Under the pieces are notes generated by a model that saw only the letters and a program-made list of their open reading frames with translations, was not told the origin of the DNA and ran no database searches. 64,000 nucleotides of DNA. Origin: Planctomycetales bacterium (GTDB lineage: Bacteria; Planctomycetota; Planctomycetia; Pirellulales; Pirellulaceae). The stretch spans positions 1 to 64,000 of the forward strand of contig JAGQPF010000728.1 of NCBI GenBank assembly GCA_020426845.1, in the 5' to 3' direction. The number at the start of each line of letters is the position of its first letter. Position 1 is the stretch's first letter. The translations under genes and the position numbers were made by a program. Below, piece after piece: positions 56,931-64,000 of this stretch.

Positions 56931-58211
56931 ATGCCCACATCCGAACTCAACGAGTTTAGCCGCCGCAGCCGCTGGGCCAGTGGTCAGCCGATCGGAGCAT
57001 TAATGGCTCGCGCCTTGGCCAATCCCAACCTGATTTCCCTGGCAGCGGGCTTCGTCGACCCCGAAACCCTGCCGATTGAGCTCGTCCAACTGGCGACTCA
57101 AGCGTTGCTGAGCTCGCCCGCTTCGGCACGCGCTTCGCTGCAGTACGGGACGACCCACGGCAGCTTGAAACTTCGGCGACTGCTGAAACAACGGCTCGAG
57201 TCGCGGGATCGCCAGACGTTGCAGATCAACGACGACCAACTGGTCCTGACGGCAGGCAGCAACGAGTTGCTACACCTGACCTGTGACGCATTGTGCGACG
57301 AAGGAGACATCATTCTCTCGGCGGCGCCCACCTATCTGGTGTTTCTCGGTGTCATGGACAGCATCGGCGCCGTGGCCCAAGGCGTCGAGTCGGATGACGA
57401 AGGCATCTGTCCCGACGCCTTGGATCGCGCTCTGACCCGCCTGGAGTCCGACGGCGATTTGGGCAAGGTGCGTGGCGTTTACCTGGTCAGCTACTTCGAC
57501 AACCCCGGCGGCCGCATGGCGGGCCAAACGCGCCGGGAGAAGCTGTGGGATGTGACTGCGCGTTGGTCGGAGCGGATGGGCCGTCCGCTGATCCTGCTTG
57601 AAGACGCGGCCTACCGCGACCTGCGATTTGAGGGTCCGGACGTGCCGAGTCTGCTTCAGTTCGACCCAACCGCCTCCCGCACCGTCTATCTCGGCACCTT
57701 TTCGAAGTCGTTTTCGCCGGGAATCCGCGTGGGCTGGGGGCTGTTGCCTCACGAGCTGTCCGCGGCGGTGATCGACCTCAAGACGAACACGGACTTCGGC
57801 TCGCCCCATTTCTCCCAACAGTTGATTGCACACGTGCTCGAGCAGGAGTGGGACATCCCTCACACCGAACGACTTTGCGCCGGGTACCGTAGAAAACGGG
57901 ACGCGATGCTGGCGGCGTTGGAGCGGCACTTTGCGGACCAGCCCGGCGTCGCCTGGCGCGTGCCCGCCGGAGGCCTGTACGTTTGGTTGACGCTGCCTGC
58001 GGAGATGGAGACCGGCTTGGGATCTCCCCTTTGGGAGCATGCGCTGAGCGAAGGGGTGATTTACGTGCCCGGAGAGTTTTGCCACCCCGCACACGGCACG
58101 CCCAAGTCCAGACATGGAATGCGACTCAGCTATGGCGTGACCACGGTGGAGCAGATCGACGCCGGCATCGCGATGCTCGCGCGAGCCGTGGCGCAGGTTG
58201 GCTCGACATAA
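56931..58211 (+). CDS. PLP-dependent aminotransferase, class I/II (2-aminoadipate/LysN-like)
   Basis: The 426-residue protein resembles LysN/2-aminoadipate transaminase-type proteins and the aminotransferase half of MocR regulators without the HTH. Motifs: LISLAAGFVDPETLP, LQYGTTHGSLKLRRLLKQRL, DDQLVLTAGSNELLHL, YFDNPGGRMAGQTRRE, LLEDAAYRDLRF (Asp/Tyr of the PLP site) and the Schiff-base lysine in LGTFSKSFSPGIRVGW. ATG 56931 is a natural start. Amino-group donor not determined. Confidence 0.9.
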   Translation: MPTSELNEFSRRSRWASGQPIGALMARALANPNLISLAAGFVDPETLPIELVQLATQALLSSPASARASLQYGTTHGSLKLRRLLKQRLESRDRQTLQINDDQLVLTAGSNELLHLTCDALCDEGDIILSAAPTYLVFLGVMDSIGAVAQGVESDDEGICPDALDRALTRLESDGDLGKVRGVYLVSYFDNPGGRMAGQTRREKLWDVTARWSERMGRPLILLEDAAYRDLRFEGPDVPSLLQFDPTASRTVYLGTFSKSFSPGIRVGWGLLPHELSAAVIDLKTNTDFGSPHFSQQLIAHVLEQEWDIPHTERLCAGYRRKRDAMLAALERHFADQPGVAWRVPAGGLYVWLTLPAEMETGLGSPLWEHALSEGVIYVPGEFCHPAHGTPKSRHGMRLSYGVTTVEQIDAGIAMLARAVAQVGST

Positions 58212-58269
58212 AGTGACGGAACGGTTAACTTTCGGACAATCCGCGACCGAAGCATGGCCTCGGAGATCG

Positions 58270-58320
58270 GGAAAGGAACCCGAAGCGCAAGAGCGCAAGC
58301 GAGCGCGAGAGCTTCGGATA
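58270..58320. repeat. gaaccc-aagcg-aagcga dispersed repeat, looser copy 3
   Basis: Contains gaacccgaagcgcaagagcgcaagcgagcg, related to the repeat at 51236 and 53641. It lies in the gap between the aminotransferase and LptF genes and argues against the long ORF start at 58198. Confidence 0.45.
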
Positions 58321-58353
58321 GCCGCGACCTCGGCAGAAATCGGGATGGAGCCC

Positions 58354-59484
58354 ATGACACTGATCGACCGCTACGTGCTGCGGCTCTTCGTGAAGGTGCT
58401 GTTGGTTTGCTTCTTCAGCATCGCGGGCTTGTTCATCGTCGTCGACGCGTTCAGCAATGTCGACGAATTCGTTGCCTGCGCCAAGCAATCCGGAGGCGCC
58501 GGCGCGGTGCTCTGGAACTTCTACTCGGCCCGCATGCTCTCGCTGTTCAACTTCTCGTCGGGGCTGCTGGTGCTGGTGGCGGGAATGTTCACAATCACTT
58601 GGCTGCATCGCACCAACGAGTTCACGGCGTTGATGGCGGCCGGTTTGCCGAAGTTCCGAATCGTGGCTCCGCTGCTGATCGCCGCGACGATCGTCAGCTT
58701 GCTGAATGCCGCCAGTCGTGAGTTGCTGATTCCGCGATTCCGCGACGAACTATCGCGGGGCTGGCGCGAGCTGGCCGGCGAATACCAAGAGCCGGTGAGC
58801 CCGAAATACGACAACGAAACCAACGTCTGGTTTGACGGCAAGCACGTCGATGACCAGCGGCGGGAGATCATCGAGCCGACCTTGATGCTGCCGTTTGCCA
58901 TCCGGGGCGTCGGCAAACAGCTGACCGCCGCCGTCGCGACGTACCGGCCGCCGGCTGCGGATCAGCCGGAGGGTTATCTGCTGACGGGTGTCAATCAAGC
59001 CGCGTTGCGAGAGGAGCCGTCACTGCGGCTCGGCGAACGCGTGGTGGTGTATTCCCCCAAGGACACACCGTGGCTGCAGCCCGACCAGGCGTTCATCGCC
59101 AGCCACTTGACCTATACGCACTTGACCGCGGACAAGGCATGGCGCCAGTGGTCCTCGTCCCGGCAGCTCATCGGCGCCTTGCAAAACCCGAGCGTCGACT
59201 TCGGACGGAATGTGCGTGTGGCGGTGCACAGCCGGTTCGTCAAGCCACTGCTGGACGTCACGCTGCTTTTTCTGGGGCTGCCGTTGGTGCTGTCGGCGCG
59301 GAAGCGGAGCGTCTTTGCGGCCGCCGGCATTTGCTTCCTGCTGGTGAGCGCCTTCTATGTGGTCGTGCTCTGCTGCCAGATGCTGGGCTCCAACTGGTTG
59401 ATCAGTCCGGCGTTGGCGGCCTGGTGCCCGGTGATGATCTTCACACCGGTGGCCTACGCCAACAGCATCGCGCTTTGGCAATGA
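58354..59484 (+). CDS. LptF/LptG family lipopolysaccharide export permease
   Basis: The 376-residue product has the YjgP/YjgQ pattern: first helix RYVLRLFVKVLLVCFFSIAG, FSNVDEFVACAKQSG, periplasmic beta domain (DNETNVWFDGKHVDDQRREI) and a C-terminal helix group (PLLDVTLLFLGLPLVLSARK, AAAGICFLLVSAFYVVVLCC). Family members form the inner-membrane part of the LPS transporter LptBFGC. The partner gene and lptB are not in the window. ATG 58354 (or 58345) starts the family; the frame from 58198 crosses repeat sequence. Confidence 0.9.
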   Translation: MTLIDRYVLRLFVKVLLVCFFSIAGLFIVVDAFSNVDEFVACAKQSGGAGAVLWNFYSARMLSLFNFSSGLLVLVAGMFTITWLHRTNEFTALMAAGLPKFRIVAPLLIAATIVSLLNAASRELLIPRFRDELSRGWRELAGEYQEPVSPKYDNETNVWFDGKHVDDQRREIIEPTLMLPFAIRGVGKQLTAAVATYRPPAADQPEGYLLTGVNQAALREEPSLRLGERVVVYSPKDTPWLQPDQAFIASHLTYTHLTADKAWRQWSSSRQLIGALQNPSVDFGRNVRVAVHSRFVKPLLDVTLLFLGLPLVLSARKRSVFAAAGICFLLVSAFYVVVLCCQMLGSNWLISPALAAWCPVMIFTPVAYANSIALWQ

Positions 59485-59509
59485 GTCCCAGTTCGTGTAC
59501 CCTCCGTGT

Positions 59510-59567
59510 ACCCAGTACGACGGACTTCCAGTCCGTGCACCCAGTACGACGGACTTCCAGTCCGTCG
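59510..59567. repeat. Tandem 29-bp repeat, two copies
   Basis: acccagtacgacggacttcc, continuing agtccgtgc, starts at 59510 and repeats at 59539. Each contains the palindrome acggact-tcc-agtccgt. It lies directly after the lptF stop (59484), and a partial unit precedes it. Confidence 0.9.
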
Positions 59568-59663
59568 AGGGTCGTAAGTAGACGATGTTGGGCTCTGCGT
59601 CGCGGCTCTGTCGACTTGTCGCCGAATCGTCTCGAGCCATGAAGGCGCTATTCGCGTCGTACC

Positions 59664-60491
59664 TCAGCCGACTCGATAGTAGACGCAGTCTCCGTCCGTC
59701 ACTCGCTCGAAGGAGGTGTCGAGATTGAGGGTTGTCTCAGCGGCGCCGAGGAACAGAATCCCGCCGGGCGCCATAATCTTCCGAACCCGAGAGAGGATCA
59801 TCCGCTTGGTATCGGTGGAGAAGTAGATCAGCACGTTTCGCAGGAACACGACATCCATCTGCGGCATGGTCGGCCAGCACTCGATCAAGTTCATCTTGCG
59901 GAAGGTCGCCATGTCGGTGACTTCCTTCTTCAGCTTCCACTGAGCTCCGGAGCGTTCGAAGAACTTGACGAGCCGCCCCGCGGACAATCCGCGATTGACT
60001 TCGATTTGCGAATAGATGCCCTGACGAGCGCGTTCGAAGACGGTCTCGCTGAGATCGGTGCCCAGCAGTTCGAGCTTCCACCCCAGCAGTTCCGGGAATT
60101 GCTCGCGAATGATCATCGCAATCGAGTAGAGCTCTTGTCCGGACGAGCAGGCGGCGGACCAGATATTCAGGGTGCGGGAGACCTTCCGCGCCTCGATCCT
60201 TGCCGGCAGCACGCTTCGCGACAACGCGTCGAACGGATGCGTGTCCCGAAAGAAGCTGGTTTCGTTGGTGGTCATCGCCTCCACAATTGCATGCTCCAAC
60301 TGCGGCTGCGGCTTGGCGCGCAGGCTGCGGAGCAGATCGAGCGTGGAGCCAAAGCCGTTCAGTTTGGCCACCGGCCCCAGTCGGGCCTCGACCAAGTAGC
60401 CCTTGTTGGACTCGAGCTCAATTGCGGATCGATTGCGGACAAGCGTGCACACGAAGTCCATCGCGTCCGTTGTCAGTGTCGATTCGGCCAT
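59664..60491 (-). CDS. cheR: Chemotaxis protein methyltransferase CheR
   Basis: The 275-residue SAM-dependent enzyme methylates glutamates on chemoreceptors. Features: the ETSFFRDTHPFDALSRSVLP region, LNIWSAACSSGQELYSIAMI (SAM loop), LLGTDLSETVFERARQGIYS and MDVVFLRNVLIYFS. Its ATG overlaps the cheB TGA by one base (TGATG), so it is translationally coupled. No chemoreceptor, CheA or CheW gene is in view. Confidence 0.95.
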   Translation of the reverse strand: MAESTLTTDAMDFVCTLVRNRSAIELESNKGYLVEARLGPVAKLNGFGSTLDLLRSLRAKPQPQLEHAIVEAMTTNETSFFRDTHPFDALSRSVLPARIEARKVSRTLNIWSAACSSGQELYSIAMIIREQFPELLGWKLELLGTDLSETVFERARQGIYSQIEVNRGLSAGRLVKFFERSGAQWKLKKEVTDMATFRKMNLIECWPTMPQMDVVFLRNVLIYFSTDTKRMILSRVRKIMAPGGILFLGAAETTLNLDTSFERVTDGDCVYYRVG

Positions 60492-61573
60492 CAGGAATTC
60501 ACCGGTTTCTTGCCACGAATCAGCGAAAATTTGACAATTTCGCCGGGCACTTCACTCAAGGGAAGCGTGGCCGTAGCCAACCCGGCCTCAACGACGGCGC
60601 GAGGCATGCCCCACACCACGGAGGTCGCCTCGTCCTGGGCGATCACGGCGCCTCCGGCGTCGCGAATGTGTTCTGCGCCGAGCGCCCCGTCACGTCCCAT
60701 GCCCGTCAACACGACAGCCAGCACATTGCCACCCACTGCCTCGGTGCAGGACCGGAACAGCACGTCGACTGCCGGCCGGCAGGAGTTCTCCGGCGGGCCT
60801 TGGCCGAGCTTGGTGCGGATCGCAAACGGAGTGCCCTCGAGCATCATGTGGTAGTCGCCGGGGGCGATCGCCACCGTGCCGCCACGCAAGGTCTCGCCGC
60901 CCTGAGCTTCAAACACTTCCAGCTCGCACTCCTGGTTGAGCCGAGCGGCCAGATGCTTGGTGAAGACAGGGGGCATGTGTTGGACGACTGCGATCGGCAC
61001 GGGGAAACTTTTCGGCAATTGGCGAAGCACCGCGGACAGCGCCTGCGGTCCGCCCGTCGACGATCCGATCACCACCAAATCGCAGCGTTGCAAGCCGGCC
61101 GGGCTGCCGCCTAGCGCTCCCGTGTTGACGGGTGTCCGTCGAGGCGTCGCCATCAAGGGCGTGCGGACGGAGCAGAGCGCCTTGATTTTGGGCAGCAACT
61201 GCTTGCGGACCGAGTCCATGCCTGCTTCGACATTGTCGACATTGGCCGGCTTGGCGACGTAGTCCGAAGCGCCGCGTGCGAGCGCCTCCAACGTCTCCTC
61301 GGCGCCGCGCTCGGTGAGCGTGCTGAACATGATCACGGGAAGTGCCGGCTTGGTCTTCCGAATCTCCGTCAGCGTCTCCAGCCCGTCCATGTCGGGCATC
61401 GAGACGTCCAGCGTCACCAAATCAGGCTGGAGGTGGTCCATCTTCTGCAAGGCGATGCGGCCATTGGCGGCGACACCCACCACTTCAATCGTGGGGTCCT
61501 CGGCCAAAATGCTCGACAGCAGCCGGCGAATGATGACGGAGTCATCGACGACCAATACGCGCGTCTTTTTCAT
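60491..61573 (-). CDS. cheB: Chemotaxis methylesterase/glutaminase CheB
   Basis: The 360-residue enzyme has an N-terminal receiver (VLVVDDSVIIRRLL, Asp56 in LVTLDVSMPDMDG, Lys in DYVAKPAN) and the C-terminal methylesterase with the Ser-His-Asp triad: VIGSSTGGPQAL (Ser), VVQHMPPVFT (His) and LTGMGRDGALG (Asp). It reverses CheR methylation. It is coupled to cheY upstream (TAATG overlap) and cheR downstream. Confidence 0.96.
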   Translation of the reverse strand: MKKTRVLVVDDSVIIRRLLSSILAEDPTIEVVGVAANGRIALQKMDHLQPDLVTLDVSMPDMDGLETLTEIRKTKPALPVIMFSTLTERGAEETLEALARGASDYVAKPANVDNVEAGMDSVRKQLLPKIKALCSVRTPLMATPRRTPVNTGALGGSPAGLQRCDLVVIGSSTGGPQALSAVLRQLPKSFPVPIAVVQHMPPVFTKHLAARLNQECELEVFEAQGGETLRGGTVAIAPGDYHMMLEGTPFAIRTKLGQGPPENSCRPAVDVLFRSCTEAVGGNVLAVVLTGMGRDGALGAEHIRDAGGAVIAQDEATSVVWGMPRAVVEAGLATATLPLSEVPGEIVKFSLIRGKKPVNS

Positions 61574-61944
61574 TACGAAACAGCTCCCACCAAGCGAAGT
61601 TTTTCAATCAGGCCTTCCTTCTGGAAGGGCTTCATCAAGTACTCATCCGCGCCGGCGGTCAACGCCCGCAGCATCTGACTGGTCTCAGTCTCGGTGGTCA
61701 CCATCAAGATGATCATCGGCTTGTAGGTCTCGTCGGCACGGACGGCCTTGATCAAGTCCAGGCCGTTCATGTTCGGCATGTTCCAGTCCACCAGCGCCAC
61801 GTCCGGCACGTCGGCTCCCGACTCCAGCACGGCGAGCGCCTCGACGCCATCGCAGGCCTCGATCGTCTCGAACCCCAGCTCCTGAAGGATGTTGGACTCG
61901 ATTCGCCGAATCGGACGGGAGTCGTCAACAATTAGCGCACGCAT
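61573..61944 (-). CDS. cheY: CheY-type response regulator
   Basis: The 123-residue receiver has ALIVDDSRPIRRI, phospho-acceptor Asp53 in VALVDWNMPNMNG, Thr84 in MVTTETET and Lys105 in YLMKPFQKE. The ATG at 61944 has a near-perfect GGGAGGAA site; the longer frame to 62130 has no receiver-like content. First gene of the cheY-cheB-cheR operon, all with 1-bp overlaps. Confidence 0.93.
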   Translation of the reverse strand: MRALIVDDSRPIRRIESNILQELGFETIEACDGVEALAVLESGADVPDVALVDWNMPNMNGLDLIKAVRADETYKPMIILMVTTETETSQMLRALTAGADEYLMKPFQKEGLIEKLRLVGAVS

Positions 61945-62368
61945 TACGTCGTTCCTCCCGAAAACGAGCTCAGAATGGAGGGCGCCCGCGGCGCCAATTT
62001 GGAATCGTCCATCAGTCCATCCAAGGTTGTGTCGACAAGCAAGCCAACGAAGTGGCCCGACAATGAGTCGAAAGTAAAAGTCTCTGGAAGACCGTAGGAC
62101 GCAACCCAAACGAGGGCAACGAAAATACACGATCTTGTCGGGCGTCTTTCACGCCACGTCCACAACGCAGCTTCGCGGCTCACACGATGGGGCGCAGCGG
62201 ACGCATCGACAGGGCGCGTTCGCGACGATTGTGCGCACCGTGGCGAGGCATGCGACCGCCAATGACAGACTTCCAACGCGAGCCGCAGCGGGGCCATAGC
62301 CGAACATTGCTACGGGTCGCGAAGCCGCGGATTGGCATGCGACGAGCCAACCGGCAAGGAGGCATGAC
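61945..62368. other. Divergent intergenic region between cheY and ABC1 kinase
   Basis: About 420 bp containing the cheY ribosome-binding site and presumably two divergent promoters. I cannot point to a promoter with confidence. ORFs here are shadows. Confidence 0.5.
61952..61959 (-). promoter_or_regulatory. Strong ribosome-binding site of cheY
   Basis: GGGAGGAA on the minus strand, 7 bases before the ATG at 61944. It decides against the longer ORF start. Confidence 0.75.
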
Positions 62369-63907
62369 ATGGGCACCATCAAACGACTCGGCAACTTCGC
62401 GTTGCTGGCCAAAGACGCACATACCTTGAAGCGCAACGCGGACTCGAGCCGGCGGCAGGAATTTGCCGAGCAGGTCGTGGCGAGGCTGGGCGCCATGCAC
62501 GGCCTGCCTCAAAAGGTGGCGCAGTTGGTCGGCATGTCCGGCAGCGATCTGGCCGAAGAATTTGCGACGCTGAATGAGTCCGCGTCGACACTGCCCCTCA
62601 CGACCGTGCGGCGAGAGTTGGAGCGACAATGGCAACGCCCCGTCGACGAGGTGCTCCAGTCGCTGTCCCCTCATGGCAAGGCTGCCTCGCTTGGCCAAGT
62701 CCACTCGGCCGTGCTTCGCGACGGGCGGAAAGTCGCCATCAAGTTGCAGTACCCCGGCATTGATCGAGCCATTCGCACCGACCTGAATCTGCTGAACTGG
62801 CTGAGTTTGCCGGTTGGCGGCCTGGCGCGACGCAGCTTTGACACGCGCGAGTATCGCGACATCATTGGCGCTCACATTCAGGACGAGCTGGACTACCGGC
62901 AGGAGGCCCGCAATCAACTCGAGTTCGCTCAACGGGCAAGCGTCTGCCCATGGATCGTCATCCCCGGCGTCGTGGATGACCTGAGCACCGAGCAGGTGCT
63001 GGTCACCGATTGGGAAGACGGCGAGCACTGGGCGACGGCGCAGCGGGATTGGACCAGCCGGGACCTGACGGCGCTGGCGCAACGATTGGTGGACTACTTC
63101 CACGCAAGCCTGCTGGAATGGGGCATCGTGCATGCCGACTGGCATGCCGGCAATTTGCGATTTCGCCGCACGGCCGACGGCGTGCAGCTCGTGTTGTTTG
63201 ACTTCGGCAGCGTTTTCCGTCCTGCATTGCCAGAGCGACTGGCGTTGCTGCGGCTGATCCGCGCGCTGCGCGGCAAGACAGAGCCGCTCTATCCGATTCT
63301 GGTCGCGCTGGGGTTTGACGCGAATCATCTGCACCCGCTGCGCAGCAAGCTGCCGGCGCTGTGCCGCGTGTTGCTCGAGCCCTACGAGCAGGACTGGCCC
63401 TACGACGTCGGACACTGGCGAATGGGCGAGCGAGTCGGCGACATCCTCGGCGATGATCGCTGGACGTTTCGCGTCGCGGCGCCCGCGCGACTGATCTACT
63501 TGATGCGGGCCTACCATGGCCTGCTCTACTACGTGCGCGCTCTGCCCGGACTCACGAACTGGTGGCGATGCGTGGCGCCCCAACTGTCGGAACTGTCCGA
63601 CGCGATCAACCGACTCGAACTGCCCGCGGCGGAAGACGACAGCGAAGTCAGCTCTGCCGGCGAGCTCGCGACCCAGCTTCAGGTGCAGATTTTCGACGGC
63701 GGCCAGCTGAAGTTTCAGATTGCTCAGCGAGCCAATGCCGTCGAGAATCTCGACTCGTTGCTGGACGACGAGCTTCGGGAGCGAATCGCAGCCCAAGACG
63801 TGCCGCTGCAACAGGTCGTGATCTCGGCGCGTCAGCACGGCTATCGCCCCGGCGAGTTGTTGCGAGTCAAAGAGGGAGAGCGAGAAATCGTCGTCCGCCT
63901 GCTCTGA
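62369..63907 (+). CDS. ABC1/UbiB family protein kinase-like protein
   Basis: The 512-residue product has the family hallmarks: KxGQ-like LPQKVAQLVGM, Ala-rich loop GKAASLGQVH (replacing the glycine loop of kinases), lysine motif RKVAIKLQYPG, QDELDYRQEARN (Glu), HADWHAGNL (catalytic loop) and LFDFGS (metal site). Members support ubiquinone or lipid metabolism, or are atypical kinases/ATPases. A C-terminal region after residue 430 is longer than usual. Divergent from cheYBR. Confidence 0.9.
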   Translation: MGTIKRLGNFALLAKDAHTLKRNADSSRRQEFAEQVVARLGAMHGLPQKVAQLVGMSGSDLAEEFATLNESASTLPLTTVRRELERQWQRPVDEVLQSLSPHGKAASLGQVHSAVLRDGRKVAIKLQYPGIDRAIRTDLNLLNWLSLPVGGLARRSFDTREYRDIIGAHIQDELDYRQEARNQLEFAQRASVCPWIVIPGVVDDLSTEQVLVTDWEDGEHWATAQRDWTSRDLTALAQRLVDYFHASLLEWGIVHADWHAGNLRFRRTADGVQLVLFDFGSVFRPALPERLALLRLIRALRGKTEPLYPILVALGFDANHLHPLRSKLPALCRVLLEPYEQDWPYDVGHWRMGERVGDILGDDRWTFRVAAPARLIYLMRAYHGLLYYVRALPGLTNWWRCVAPQLSELSDAINRLELPAAEDDSEVSSAGELATQLQVQIFDGGQLKFQIAQRANAVENLDSLLDDELRERIAAQDVPLQQVVISARQHGYRPGELLRVKEGEREIVVRLL

Positions 63908-63918
63908 CTCCCCGGGGC

Positions 63919-63937
63919 AGGCCGTTGAAAAACACCT
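63919..63937. repeat. aggccgttgaaaaacacct dispersed repeat, copy 3
   Basis: Identical to the copy at 29528-29546. It begins 12 bases after the ABC1 gene stop. Confidence 0.7.
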
Positions 63938-63950
63938 CCCAGTCAACGAG

Positions 63951-63978
63951 AGCAGGGCGTCCCGCTGGACGCCCTGCT
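63951..63978. repeat. Long perfect hairpin near window end
   Basis: agcagggcgtcc-cgct-ggacgccctgct forms a 12-bp perfect stem with a 4-base loop. It may be a transcription end signal for the ABC1 gene, although no T-run follows, or the inner palindrome of the adjacent dispersed element. Confidence 0.7.
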
Positions 63979-64000
63979 GCCCGCTGTCAACATCCTGCAA

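Noticed and set aside
58198-58353. Longer N terminus of the LptF/LptG permease
   Set aside because: The extra part is Arg/Glu-rich repeat sequence overlapping the aminotransferase end; family homology starts at 58354.
61945-62130. Longer CheY start
   Set aside because: No receiver content upstream of 61944, where a GGGAGGAA site stands.
62180-64000. 606-residue reverse ORF opposite the ABC1 gene
   Set aside because: The ABC1 motifs on the plus strand are complete; the reverse frame runs off the window edge without any motif.

Overview
The window looks like a piece of a Planctomycetes chromosome, most likely from the Pirellulales. Coding DNA is GC-rich in all genes outside one island. Supporting traits are secreted or anchored proteins with EF-hand calcium loops, a double SHD1-like protein, multi-haem cytochromes with a PA14-like domain paired with a beta-propeller dehydrogenase, a membrane Ser/Thr kinase, DUF502, WXXGXW-repeat proteins, and many short palindromic repeats of the 'caggctggcagcctgtgctacg' type at gene ends. 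Most genes are housekeeping or typical of the lineage. No rRNA, tRNA, CRISPR array, intact transposase or phage gene was seen.

Layout. 0-7 kb: Uma2-type nuclease, TAXI-type binding protein, then a minus-strand trio (five-haem cytochrome, propeller dehydrogenase, small membrane protein). 7-16.3 kb: divergent Hsp90, a membrane-anchored protein, a BASS transporter, rpmE, and a tight prfA-prmC-Ser/Thr kinase run. 16.3-22.5 kb: an AT-richer accessory island on the minus strand holding an Imm31-like immunity protein, several small or broken ORFs, a large HEAT-repeat protein and a beta-propeller protein. A near-perfect 20-bp direct repeat flanks the small-ORF part. 22.9-28.4 kb: a propeller-amidohydrolase fusion and an EF-hand esterase. 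28.6-36.2 kb (minus): tsf, rpsB, a two-gene hydroxyproline-type cassette (FAD amino-acid dehydrogenase and 4-hydroxyproline epimerase), a TreZ-like glycosidase bracketed by repeats, and a small lipoprotein. 36.6-40.8 kb: an exported hydrolase, an 89-bp tandem repeat and a WXXGXW-repeat protein. 40.8-47.8 kb (minus): a response regulator, two paralogous multi-pass membrane proteins with SAF-like and EF-hand regions, and an SHD1/zinc-ribbon protein. 48.2-49.8 kb: a FixL/FixJ-like pair with a stripped-down kinase. 49.9-56.5 kb (minus): a glycosyltransferase, fba, a lipoprotein, hemC, DUF502 and comF. 56.9-59.5 kb: a PLP aminotransferase and an LptF/LptG permease. 59.6-61.9 kb (minus): cheY-cheB-cheR with overlapping stop and start codons. 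62.4-63.9 kb: an ABC1-family kinase.

The best candidates for new biology are the orphan immunity-like island (16.3-22.5 kb), the paralogous SAF/EF-hand membrane pair (41.6-46.0 kb), the degenerate FixL/FixJ pair (48.2-49.8 kb), and the repeat families that sit at the 3' ends of genes. All functional calls rest on reading the translated sequence; no database search was run.
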